A stretch of 64,000 nucleotides of DNA, from positions 1 through 64,000 of the forward strand of contig NZ_SMDD01000003.1 in the NCBI RefSeq assembly GCF_004343255.1, read 5' to 3'. Positions 20,448 to 29,200 of this stretch are shown here, in pieces (the stretch's first letter is position 1; the number at the start of each line of letters is the position of its first letter). A program made the position numbers and the translations under genes. The notes below the pieces were generated by a model that was not told where the DNA came from, searched no databases, and saw only the letters and a program-made list of their open reading frames with translations. The stretch is from Laceyella sacchari. Lineage in GTDB: Bacteria; Bacillota; Bacilli; Thermoactinomycetales; Thermoactinomycetaceae.

Positions 20448-20918
20448 ATGATGGACACATCAACCCGTTGGCTCGTTCTTTCTATTGCAGGGGGGCTGAT
20501 CCTCCTTGGCATCGCCTTGTTTCGCCCCGATTTTCTTTTTTATCAGGATTCCCCGGCTTCGGGCAAATCAACCGCCCGCGCCAATGCAAAGCAAGTTACG
20601 CGTGATATTCACGTGTTCACGGTGGAGCACGAAGCCAACCACGGTGGCAAAGAAGTGGAAGTGTATCGGTTTGACCCCGGGTTCATTACGGTGGTCAAAG
20701 GGGATAAAATCCGCTTACACATCCATGGATTCCATGGGAAAAAGCATCATGTCTCTATCCCCTCTTTCCAGGTGAACAGCGAGGTGGCCAAAGGGGAAGT
20801 GACCACGGTTGAGTTCATCCCTGACAAAGTGGGCACGTTTGAAATCATTTGCCATGACCATTTGAGTGCGCAACATGAAGGACCGATGATCGGCTACATT
20901 ACTGTCGTGCCATCTTAA
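20448..20918 (+). CDS. Membrane-anchored cupredoxin related to cytochrome oxidase subunit II
   Basis: Predicted extracytoplasmic copper protein of 156 residues: an N-terminal anchor (about 9-26), then a cupredoxin fold. Likely ligands are His100 or His101 (KKHHVSIP), Cys135, His143 and Met147 in CHDHLSAQHEGPM. Compared with the CuA site of oxidase subunit II, the second cysteine position holds Leu139, so a mononuclear site rather than a binuclear CuA site is expected. I chose the ATG at 20448 because GAGGTG lies just upstream. It converges with a tyrosinase gene, which suggests a possible role in copper handling. Confidence 0.75.
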   Translation: MMDTSTRWLVLSIAGGLILLGIALFRPDFLFYQDSPASGKSTARANAKQVTRDIHVFTVEHEANHGGKEVEVYRFDPGFITVVKGDKIRLHIHGFHGKKHHVSIPSFQVNSEVAKGEVTTVEFIPDKVGTFEIICHDHLSAQHEGPMIGYITVVPS

Positions 20919-20921
20919 CCA

Positions 20922-20973
20922 CAAAAAGCCAAAATGTCGCGCTCGGTTGAGCGTGGACATTTTGGCTTTTTCC
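20922..20973. terminator. Bidirectional terminator between cupredoxin and tyrosinase genes
   Basis: AAAAAGCCAAAATGTC pairs with GACATTTTGGCTTTTT, giving T-runs on both strands between two convergent genes. Confidence 0.9.
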
Positions 20974-20974
20974 T

Positions 20975-21919
20975 CTATTGATAGCGATACCCCAATTTCT
21001 CCATATCCAACACCATCGCCGGCGTCACTTTCCGTCCCATGGACTTCCAAGGCTCCATCGCATCATGCAGGTTGTGGCCGCGCGGCCCGCGCTCCCCATT
21101 CATCCCCGCCGGTTGATATTTTTCTTTAGGATGGTTTGCTTGCCAAATAGCCCACAAACGGTCAATCATGGCGTGATGCAACCAAAAAATCGGATCATTG
21201 GGCGCACTCATCCAGGCCATGGACCCTCGCGCAGCCCCGCCGATCCAACGATGGACGATGTTGTGGATGTTCCCTTTCCCGTACCATCCCTCCAAGCGGT
21301 TGCAAAAGCTGGGTCGGACAGCTGGACTATCAGGTCTTAGCAAATTCAGCTTTGCTCGCCACGGGGGAACATAATATGGCGTTTCACGCAAGCAACTCTT
21401 TACTTCTGCGGCAGTGGGAAGGGAAATCGAACGCCCTCCCAAACCCACTCCCAATTGCCGACGCAAATAAGGCAACCGCGGTTCACCATATTCAAACAAG
21501 ATCAACTTCCACCGCGGATAAGCAAATGGCCCCGTGGTCACGCGATAGTTTAACCGCGGGTCTCCAGTTCCTCCCATAAAATCGTCCGTCCACGGCCCCC
21601 GCGGATCATCCAAGCGTCGTTGTGCAGTCCAATCCCAATACGGAATGCTCACAGATGGGTCAATCTCTTGTAAATCCTTTTCCAACTGGTACAGCAAATA
21701 GCGGTGCCATGGGAGAAACGCCGGCCCGCTGTGTGCCCATCCCGGGTAAACAGCCGTCATGTTTTCCATCGACTTCAAATGGATATACACATAATCATCA
21801 TACCGGCCCCATCTTGGGGAAATGCGGCCCGGTTTTTGCTTTAAGATTAACAAAGCCCGGACAAACCTGCGCTTTTCCTGTTTGCTCATATCTGCTACAT
21901 TTTTGCGAATGGTGGTCAT
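20975..21919 (-). CDS. Tyrosinase (binuclear type 3 copper oxidase)
   Basis: Oxidises monophenols to o-diphenols and quinones, the first steps to melanin-like pigment. Six copper ligands can be assigned in the 314 residues. CuA: His47, His63 and His72 (WAHSGPAFLPWHR). CuB: His219, His223 (HNIVH) and His249 in NDPIFWLHHAMID. No signal peptide is visible, so it is probably cytoplasmic or packaged in spores, as some Bacillus tyrosinases are thought to be secreted or spore-associated. No separate caddie protein is adjacent; the convergent cupredoxin is the only copper protein nearby. Confidence 0.92.
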   Translation of the reverse strand: MTTIRKNVADMSKQEKRRFVRALLILKQKPGRISPRWGRYDDYVYIHLKSMENMTAVYPGWAHSGPAFLPWHRYLLYQLEKDLQEIDPSVSIPYWDWTAQRRLDDPRGPWTDDFMGGTGDPRLNYRVTTGPFAYPRWKLILFEYGEPRLPYLRRQLGVGLGGRSISLPTAAEVKSCLRETPYYVPPWRAKLNLLRPDSPAVRPSFCNRLEGWYGKGNIHNIVHRWIGGAARGSMAWMSAPNDPIFWLHHAMIDRLWAIWQANHPKEKYQPAGMNGERGPRGHNLHDAMEPWKSMGRKVTPAMVLDMEKLGYRYQ

Positions 21920-22062
21920 CGCTCATCCCATCCTTCAGTTTCGTTATCATATGGTATGAGCAGTTGGGCGAAACAGTGCATTCCCACTTACTGGGATTAT
22001 TTGTTTGTTATACAAACTTGTCTATGTAATAGATAATTCGGCGGCGACTCGTTCCCTTTTGC

Positions 22063-22068
22063 TATAAT
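22063..22068 (+). promoter_or_regulatory. Extended -10 promoter for the gene at 22227
   Basis: TGCTATAAT, a TGn-extended -10 box, lies about 40 nt before the first ribosome binding site. No good -35 box is visible, which is common with extended -10 elements. Confidence 0.5.
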
Positions 22069-22107
22069 GGCATTGATTGAAACCCATCGTAATGAAGGAG
22101 GAAGATC

Positions 22108-22125
22108 ATGTCTTGCCATTTATGA
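22108..22125 (+). CDS. Five-codon leader ORF upstream of the gene at 22227
   Basis: A near-perfect ribosome binding site (GAAGGAGGAAGATC) is followed by ATG TCT TGC CAT TTA TGA. The TGA overlaps an ATG (TTATGA) that is in frame with the long gene downstream. It may be a translated leader peptide, or a relic of an older start. Confidence 0.35.
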   Translation: MSCHL

Positions 22126-22226
22126 ACAGATCTCCACATAATGACTCAGTTGGTACAGGTTCGGTTCCAACCCCCGGTCCATCAAGCCGAGTTTCCCAAC
22201 AAGAATTTCTCCATGGAGGAACGCGT

Positions 22227-22649
22227 ATGAATATCCGCTTTCAAACACCGCACCAATATGTGTTCATTCATCGCCATGTGAAGCACCTCTTGCTTCTGTG
22301 GAAAAAGGAACACAAACGAGATTTATACATTGTCGATGACGAAACCGAGTCCTCTCTGGTTTTGCGATATCCAGGCGACACCTATGCCGAAATGGTTCTA
22401 CAAGAAGTGGAACCGATTTTTTTTCAGCGCTTGGAAACCGATGAAGAAGCCTTTCTCGCCATCCTGGCGGCGACCCTTGATTATGGCGGACGGTTGATGG
22501 CCATGTATGTCCATCCGGAACGGCCGCAATCCGATGTTTACTTTTTTGAGGTGCGGGATGAACAGATCGAGGAAATCGATGACGATGAATACCCCCGTAT
22601 CATCCAAGCATTCATGGAGGAATATCCCGACTCGTTCGCCCAAGCGTAA
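22227..22649 (+). CDS. Conserved-looking protein of unknown function
   Basis: I do not recognise this 140-residue acidic protein. It begins MNIRFQTPHQYVF and has alternating hydrophobic and charged segments that suggest an alpha/beta fold, ending in an acidic helix (EQIEEIDDDEYP). The ATG at 22227 has GGAGG 7 nt upstream. The frame also stays open back to 22077, so a longer product starting at the ATG at 22122 is possible and would add 35 low-complexity residues. No signal peptide or membrane span. Confidence 0.6.
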   Translation: MNIRFQTPHQYVFIHRHVKHLLLLWKKEHKRDLYIVDDETESSLVLRYPGDTYAEMVLQEVEPIFFQRLETDEEAFLAILAATLDYGGRLMAMYVHPERPQSDVYFFEVRDEQIEEIDDDEYPRIIQAFMEEYPDSFAQA

Positions 22650-22802
22650 CTTTTGACAAGAAGATGCGTGAGATCCAGGGTATGTCTGGTGAAAGGGGCA
22701 GATCATTTGCTTCATGCGTGATGAGGATTAACCGGAATTTTTCTGCCGCTCTCTCCACGAACTGAACTTAATACATATACACCGGAGACAACGAATTTGT
22801 AA

Positions 22803-22841
22803 TAAAAAATGGATCGCATGGCCGAGTAGGCTGTGCGATCC
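22803..22841 (-). terminator. Terminator after the acyl-CoA ligase gene
   Basis: The stem GGATCGCA/TGCGATCC is followed by a T-run on the minus strand. Confidence 0.9.
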
Positions 22842-22851
22842 GCCGTCAGGT

Positions 22852-24399
22852 TCAGTCAGCCGGTTGGCTATACTGCTCCCGCAAAAGGCGTTTTAATATT
22901 TTCCCCGCTGCACTCTTGGGCAACTCTTCGACGAACGTCAAGCTTTTGGGCACTTTGAAACCAGCCAACCGCTCGCGGCAGAAATCCAACAATGTCTGCT
23001 CATCCACTTCCTGGTCCGCACGTTTGACCACCAACGCCTTCACCGCTTCCACCCAATCGGGGTCGGGTACCCCGATCACCGCCACTTCCAACACGGCCGG
23101 ATGCTGGTAAAGCACCTGCTCTACCTCTATTGAGTAAACATTCTCCCCACCGGTTACGATCATATCCTTTTTACGGTCGACGACATAGAGGTAATGCTGT
23201 TCATCCCGATAAACCATATCTCCTGTATGATACCAACCATCCCTCAGCACAAGAGCCGTTTCTTCCGGTCTGTTCCAATACCCTTTCATCACATTGGGCC
23301 CGCGCACAATTAACTCCCCGACTTCTCCCACTCCAACTTCGCCACCGTGGTCATTGATGATTTTTGCCTCTACTCCCGTTACAACTTGCCCACATGAAGC
23401 AAGACGTTCCTCCACCTGATGATCTTCCGGCGGCAATGCCGTCACCACTGGTGCGGCTTCCGACATTCCGTATGCATGCGTGAATGAAAGATGCGGCCAC
23501 ACTTCCCGCGCTTTCTTCAACACTTCCACCGGCATTGCCGAACCGCCATAGATCAATTGTCGCAACGAAGAGCAATTGCGCTTTTCCACATCTGGGTGAT
23601 TGATCAGGCGGTTGACCATGGTAGGAACCAGTAACGCCGAAGTCGGCTGAGCCTGCTCCACCCAATCTAAGAACAGATCAGGCTGAAAAGTACGAAGGAT
23701 ATGGTGTGTTCCTCCGACCAAAGTTAAAGCAAACGTGCAAGCTCCGTCAGCGAGATGGAACATAGGCGCCGCGTGGACATAACGGGTAAAGCGGTCAAAG
23801 CGAAACGTGAGCGCCGCATGGTAAGCGTTGCTCACCAAATTGCGATGCGTCAGCATCACCCCTTTGGATCGCCCGGTCGTGCCCCCTGTGTAAAAGATTC
23901 CCGCCACATCATCTTCTATCACTTCACCATAAGCGAGGGGCTGAGGGGAATACGGCCGCAGCAACTCTTCATAATCGATCATAAACCCGATCTTCTCTTC
24001 CTTTCGCTCTCCTTCAACTCTCACAAACAAACGCACTGACAGGACACGCATCACCATCCCGGCAACGATGGGAGAGAATTCCTGATGAAAAAAGAGAGCT
24101 TTCGGACTGGAATCGCGCAACTGCTCAACAATTTCCGCTGCCGTCAACCGATAATTGAGCGGAACGGCTATCGCTCCGATCGCAGTGACCGCATAAAATA
24201 ATTCTAGATAACGAAAATCATTGAACATGAGAATCGCCACCCGATCCCCTTTCTCGATTCCTTCTTGCTTCAATGCTTGCTGCAACCGGCTGACTCTATC
24301 AGAAAACGCACGATAGGTGTGGGCGACTTTGCCGTCCACAACCGCCAATCGATCAGAAAAGTTTTGTGCAGAACGAAGCAATCCTTTGGTTAAAATCAT
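22852..24399 (-). CDS. AMP-dependent acyl-CoA synthetase (fatty acid CoA ligase family)
   Basis: Activates a carboxylic acid, probably a fatty acid, via an acyl-AMP to acyl-CoA. The P-loop is YTGGTTGRSKGVMLTH (near 165-180). Core motifs YGMSEAAP and GWYHTGDM are present, with a C-terminal KSAAGKILKR catalytic lysine near residue 505. I chose the ATG at 24399 because GGAGGTG lies 7 nt upstream. At 515 residues it resembles B. subtilis LcfB/YhfL-type enzymes. The exact substrate cannot be read from the sequence. Single gene with its own terminator. Confidence 0.85.
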   Translation of the reverse strand: MILTKGLLRSAQNFSDRLAVVDGKVAHTYRAFSDRVSRLQQALKQEGIEKGDRVAILMFNDFRYLELFYAVTAIGAIAVPLNYRLTAAEIVEQLRDSSPKALFFHQEFSPIVAGMVMRVLSVRLFVRVEGERKEEKIGFMIDYEELLRPYSPQPLAYGEVIEDDVAGIFYTGGTTGRSKGVMLTHRNLVSNAYHAALTFRFDRFTRYVHAAPMFHLADGACTFALTLVGGTHHILRTFQPDLFLDWVEQAQPTSALLVPTMVNRLINHPDVEKRNCSSLRQLIYGGSAMPVEVLKKAREVWPHLSFTHAYGMSEAAPVVTALPPEDHQVEERLASCGQVVTGVEAKIINDHGGEVGVGEVGELIVRGPNVMKGYWNRPEETALVLRDGWYHTGDMVYRDEQHYLYVVDRKKDMIVTGGENVYSIEVEQVLYQHPAVLEVAVIGVPDPDWVEAVKALVVKRADQEVDEQTLLDFCRERLAGFKVPKSLTFVEELPKSAAGKILKRLLREQYSQPAD

Positions 24400-24622
24400 C
24401 TGCACACCTCCATCTCGCTTAAACGTATGTCCTGATTAAATTATATCACAATATTCTAATAATTTTACTTTTTACCTTCTGCTTCTAAGTTTATTTCTGC
24501 CAAACATCACGCTATCAAGATAGTAAACTATTTTTCAAAACTCAATCACCATTCCGTAAACAAAGAATATATTGTATTAACATTAGAAATTGATAGCACA
24601 GCCATCAGGGAGGTGCCAGCAA
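24400..24622. other. AT-rich divergent intergenic region before the surface-protein cluster
   Basis: Very AT-rich. It must contain the promoters of the acyl-CoA ligase (minus) and of the 24623 cluster (plus). I could not assign a convincing sigma-A, sigma-E or sigma-K box, so the timing of expression is open. Confidence 0.4.
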
Positions 24623-24847
24623 TTGACATCAGATAAGAAAACCTCGGATCAGGTCACCGTCGGTCTGGAGAAAATGATTAAATTAAAAGTTTACGATCTG
24701 TTGCTCAACAGTTTGGAAAATGACAAAGTTCCCGCTAAGTTACAACAATTGATGGCTTTGGCGGAAATCATAAAACCCGGTACAAAAGATGCAGTGAAGC
24801 AAGCACTGCGAAAGGAGAAGTTGAAATCAACAAAGAGAAAGGAGTGA
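24623..24847 (+). CDS. Small helical protein, first gene of the repeat-protein cluster
   Basis: Not recognised. The start is a TTG at 24623 with GGGAGGTG 7 nt upstream; the product is 74 residues. The body (VGLEKMIKLKVYDLLLNSLEN...) looks all-helical and amphipathic. The last 20 residues are very basic (QALRKEKLKSTKRKE), so nucleic acid or acidic surface binding is possible. The next gene begins 7 nt later, which indicates a shared transcript with the small Arg-rich proteins downstream. Confidence 0.6.
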   Translation: MTSDKKTSDQVTVGLEKMIKLKVYDLLLNSLENDKVPAKLQQLMALAEIIKPGTKDAVKQALRKEKLKSTKRKE

Positions 24848-24854
24848 AAGAGCG

Positions 24855-25163
24855 ATGGAAGTCTACAAGCTAGTCTACGTTTCAAGCTGCCGCCGCAAAA
24901 AACGCAAAAGACCCTTGCTTTGCAGGCGTTGTCGATGGTTTCTCCTGCATTACGGCGCACTTCCCTTTGAAACCCGCCGGCGTCGCCGACGACGGCGTAA
25001 ACTGTCCCGGCCAGCAACTTCTACCTCCAGCAATGTAAACAACTCAGCCAACATCGGGGCGGTAAGCGGACTAATCAACATCATTGTTCAGGTTCCTGTC
25101 AACACCGGCGATGCAACCACCTTAAACAACAGCGATCAAAACTCAACAACCAATGCCCTCTAA
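24855..25163 (+). CDS. Small Arg-rich protein with conserved Asn-rich tail (paralogue 1)
   Basis: 102 residues, function unknown. The N-terminal half is rich in Cys, Arg and Lys, with a run of eight arginines near residue 42. The C-terminal half (SSNVNNSANIGAVSGLINI, then VQVPVNTGDATTLNN) is neutral, Asn/Thr/Ser-rich and beta-like. That tail clearly matches the C-terminal halves of the proteins at 25614 and 25908 (pattern N-N-x-A, G-A-x-S, V-Q-V-P-x-N-x-G-D-A). No signal peptide. The composition resembles spore coat or other assembled surface proteins, but this is inference. Confidence 0.65.
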   Translation: MEVYKLVYVSSCRRKKRKRPLLCRRCRWFLLHYGALPFETRRRRRRRRKLSRPATSTSSNVNNSANIGAVSGLINIIVQVPVNTGDATTLNNSDQNSTTNAL

Positions 25164-25206
25164 CTCATCCCCAATCACGTTTCTCAGCCTTGAAAGGAGG
25201 TGAAAC

Positions 25207-25593
25207 ATGATGAGCAACCATTCCTACACCCCGGAACAATTGGAGACGATCCGTTCCTTAATCGAAGAAGCAAACAGCAAACTCCCAGCAGCGCAACAAT
25301 TAAAAGCACAACAAATTTCTGACTTGATCACGTTCATTCTCGGGCTTCCCGTTCAAGCTATCACCGCGGTGGCAGGTGTCGTCACAGGCGCGACTGGCAT
25401 CCTGACTGGCGTCGTCGGCAGCTTGCTGGGTATCCTCGAACAGCTGATTGGCTTAATCACCGGCGGTGGGGCAGTTAATGGTGCAGCCGCTTCCATTCTG
25501 CAACAAGTTGCCCCCAACCTGGTGAATATCATCGAAAAGCAAATTCCGACCCCGCCGCAAGGGCAAAATGATTCAAATCCTGAACAAAAATAA
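25207..25593 (+). CDS. Hydrophobic Gly/Ala/Val-rich protein of the cluster
   Basis: 128 residues, not recognised. It opens with a soluble amphipathic helix (YTPEQLETIRSLIEEANSKL). Then comes a long hydrophobic stretch with evenly spaced glycines (about residues 43-95, including GVVTGATGILTGVVGSLLGI), and it ends in a short hydrophilic PPQGQN tail. The stretch could form a membrane hairpin or a self-assembling amphipathic core. The start follows AAAGGAGGTGAAAC. It lies between two Arg-rich paralogues and is separated from the next by only 20 nt, so joint expression is likely. Confidence 0.6.
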   Translation: MMSNHSYTPEQLETIRSLIEEANSKLPAAQQLKAQQISDLITFILGLPVQAITAVAGVVTGATGILTGVVGSLLGILEQLIGLITGGGAVNGAAASILQQVAPNLVNIIEKQIPTPPQGQNDSNPEQK

Positions 25594-25613
25594 TTAAAAA
25601 GGAGTGAAAGACA

Positions 25614-25829
25614 ATGGGTTGCTGCAGAAAAAAGAACTGTCTGATCGTCATTAAAAAACACAGACGTCGTCGCGCTGTGGGTGGCGCAAGAGCAAGGGTG
25701 AACAACGTGGCGCGCACGGGTGCACAAAGCGCCGGATTGATCAACCTGAACGTTCAAGTGCCGATCAACCTGGGAGATGCACAAGCATTCAACAGAAGCT
25801 CCGGAAACTCCGTCTCCAACTTGCTGTAA
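25614..25829 (+). CDS. Small Arg-rich protein with conserved Asn-rich tail (paralogue 2)
   Basis: 71 residues, very similar to the protein at 25908; most positions from residue 18 on are identical. The head is MGCCRKKNC followed by Val/Ile and an RRRR patch. The tail is NVARTGAQSAGLINLNVQ, then VPINLGDAQAFNRSS. Three cysteines near the N-terminus could cross-link or bind metal. The ATG follows AAAGGAGTGAAAGACA. No export signal. Function unknown; a structural or assembly role on the spore or cell surface is my guess. Confidence 0.65.
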   Translation: MGCCRKKNCLIVIKKHRRRRAVGGARARVNNVARTGAQSAGLINLNVQVPINLGDAQAFNRSSGNSVSNLL

Positions 25830-25907
25830 CGTCATTCAGCATAGGGGGGAACTCCTCCCCCCGTACATATCCAATTCCCCCATCCAACTGAAAGGAGGTG
25901 AATCCGA

Positions 25908-26120
25908 ATGGGTTGCCCAAAAAAACACTGTGTGGTGTTTATTCAACCGAAAAGACGCCGTCGCGCAGTCAGCAGCACCAGAGCACGGGTGAGCAACGTG
26001 GCACGCACAGGCGCGCAAAGCGCGGGCCTCGCCAACGTCAACATCCAAGTACCGATCAACTTGGGTGATGCGCAAGCATTCAACAGAAGCTCCGAAAACT
26101 CCGTCTCCACCGTGCTGTAA
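25908..26120 (+). CDS. Small Arg-rich protein with conserved Asn-rich tail (paralogue 3)
   Basis: 70 residues, a recent-looking duplicate of the 25614 gene. The shared block SNVARTGAQSAGL plus QVPINLGDAQAFNRSS is almost unchanged, while the head has drifted (MGCPKKHCVVFIQP, two cysteines). The ATG follows AAAGGAGGTGAATCCGA. It is the last gene before a strong terminator at 26121. Confidence 0.65.
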   Translation: MGCPKKHCVVFIQPKRRRRAVSSTRARVSNVARTGAQSAGLANVNIQVPINLGDAQAFNRSSENSVSTVL

Positions 26121-26146
26121 CAGGGGCAAACGCGCCCCTTTTTTTG
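26121..26146 (+). terminator. Terminator ending the small-protein operon
   Basis: AGGGGC, a six-nt loop and GCCCCT, followed by seven T. Confidence 0.9.
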
Positions 26147-26279
26147 TTTGACGCCGACTGGGCGAATCACTCCCTTTTCCTTACCTTTTATCAAAATACA
26201 GGATGACATGCTCCATTCACAAGGTTAGTGAATATACCTATCAAAGAGTTGCAATGGCCTAGGGAAAGGGGTTAGAAAA

Positions 26280-29200
26280 TTGAAGAAGAAAAAGATCATT
26301 CCGTCATCTAAAAAGAAAACGAAAAAAGATCCGTTAGCGGATGAAAGGGTTCTGGATGAGCTGTGGCTACTTGACAATGAAACACCTAATTTCAAGAAAA
26401 AATGGACCTATACCGCTTCACATAACCAACCCGCGCCATCGGAGGCACCCCCGTCAAACGAACCGGCGGTAAGCCAAACCGATACCGAAACGCCCCCTGC
26501 CAAAACGGTATCTGAAGTGAGAAAAGCCCGGAACCCCCACGGAATCAATGAAGCGTTCATCTATACCGACGACTTGACCGACGGGGCGGTCACCGCTGAG
26601 AAAATCGCCAATCAATCGCTGGACGGGAAAAAAATCAAAAACGGCGCCATCCGGGCAGAACATCTGGATCACGAAGCGGTAACAGAGCCCAAACTGGCCG
26701 CTGAAGCGGTGACATCGGCCAAAATCGCCAAAAAAACGATCAAAGAATACCACCTGGATGATGACATTATCGGCAGCGACAAAATCAAAAGGGAAACGAT
26801 TCTTGCCAAACACATCAGGGAAAATGAGATTCCCGGAAGCAAATTGTCTGATCGCAGCATCGGCGAAACCAAATTGAAAGACCATTCCGTCCTTGGCAAA
26901 CATTTGGCGATCGGCCACATCCAAAACGAGCACTTAGCTGATCAAGCGATATGCGGCAATAAAATAAAAAACGGTTCGATCCACACCAACCATTTGGCAA
27001 ATGGCATCATCAACAGTGCCAAGCTGGCTGATGACTCGGTTTCCGCCGACAAGGTCCAAAAAGGGGCCATCACCAAAGACAAATTGGCCAATGAATCCAT
27101 TACCAGCGAAAAAATCATCTCCTCCGCCATCCATGGCCGCCATCTGGTCGATCGGGCAATTGAATCCCGGCATCTGCAAGACCACATGATCACGGAAGAA
27201 AAACTGGCCGCCGCATCTATTCACAGCCATCATTTGCAACATCATATCATCGAAGGCATTCATTTGTCCCCCCATGTGATCAAAGAAGAACACATCGCTG
27301 AGCATGCCGTCACCGGGAATAAGATCGCGCCCGGCAGCATCCGCTCCGCTTCTATTCAAGAGCAAGCCATCCAGTCCAAGCATTTGGCTCCAAACATCAT
27401 CGGAGAAGGGCACATTCAAGAGCAATGCATCGGCAAAACGCACATCAAAGATGCGAGCATCAGCGAACAACACATTGCCAATAATTCCATCTCTGGTTCC
27501 AAGCTGGTTGACCATTCTATTACAACGGCCAAATTGGCACCCGAATCGATCTCCGCAGAAAAAATCATCGATTATTGCATTTCAACAAACAAACTGGCTG
27601 ACCATGCGATCACAGCTAACAAAATCGCCTCGCGAAACATTAACAGCTCACATCTGGATGATAAAGTGATTCTCAGCCAACACATCGATCATGATCAAAT
27701 CAAAACAGAACACCTGATGAACGAATCCGTCACCGCCCGCAAATTGGCCGATGCGGCAGTGGAAAGCCAGCATATCGCACCACAAGCTGTCACTGGCGAT
27801 CATCTTGCCCCTGATTCGGTGAGCAACGAACATCTGGCCGAATTTTCCGTGACTGCAACCAACATTGCGCCGCAAGCGATACGGTCAGAACATCTATCGG
27901 AACAAATCGTGCGCAGCTCCCATATCCTAAACGGTCAGATCGGAGAACAACACATTAAGGCCAACGCCGTCACTGCGGAGAAAATCGCACCACAATCCAT
28001 CTATGGAGAACATTTAACTCCCCAAGCAATCAACGGTTCCCATCTCCAAGCGGACCAGATCGAAACGGGGCATTTGCGCGAGCAAGCAGTTACTGCAAAT
28101 AAAATCGCACCGCAGTCCATTCGTGAGGAACATTTGGCTCCTCGAGTGATCAGTGGTTCCCATCTCCAAGCGGATCAGATCGATACTGAGCATTTGCGCG
28201 AGCAAGCAGTTACTGCGAAAAAAATTGCGCCACAGTCCATCCACGGAGAACATCTGACCTCCCAAGCGATCAGCGGTACACATCTCCAAGCGAATCAGAT
28301 CGAGACCGGACATTTGCGCGATGAAGCGGTCACTGCAAGAAAAATTGCGCCGCAATCCATCTACGGGGAACATGTTGCTCCTCGAGCAATCAGAGGTTCC
28401 CATCTTCAAACGAAGCAGATCGAAACCGAGCATTTGCACGATGAAGCCGTCACTGGAGAAAAAATCGCGCCACAATCCATTAACGAAGAACACTTGACTC
28501 CTGAAGCGATTAATGGGTCCCATCTGCAAAAGGAACAAATCGAAACCGGGCATTTGCACGATCAAGCCGTCACAGCAGGGAAAATTGCACCGCACGCTGT
28601 GCAAAGCGAACACATCAAGCCAGCATCGGTGTTGTCTCCCCATATCGAAGAACAACAAATTCACGCCGCGCATCTCGCGCAAGGGGCCGTGTTGACGGAT
28701 CACCTTGGCCAAGGGGCAGTAACCGGCGACAAAATCTCTCCCAACGCCATCTACGCCGAACACCTGTCAGAACAATGCATCCACTCCTCTCATCTGGCTG
28801 ATGAGCAAATTCACGGCCATCATCTGCAGAAAGAATGTATCGCATCTGAACATCTGTCCCAACAAGCAATTCAATCCCAACATCTGGGTGAATCGGTCGT
28901 ATTGGCCGACCATATCGCACCATCGCAAATCCACTCCGCCCATCTGGCTGAACAGGCTATCCAAACCGAGCATCTGACAGCTGCAAGTGTTAGCACCGAG
29001 CACATCCAAAAACAGAGCATCCAATCCCCCCATCTGGTCCCCGGACTGATCTTCGCCGAACATTTGGCAGAAAAAGCCGTGACCGAAGAAAAAATTGGAG
29101 ACCAGGCTGTATCCAAAGACAAAATCAAAGATCAAACCATCACCAAGGACAAAATCAGAGACCAAGCCATAACAAAAGAAAAAATCAGAGATTTGGCAGT

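Noticed and set aside
26934-28763. Minus-strand open frames of 193 and 249 codons inside the repeat gene
   Set aside because: They are reflections of the decapeptide repeats (Met/Asp/Phe-rich periodic translations) with no start signals.
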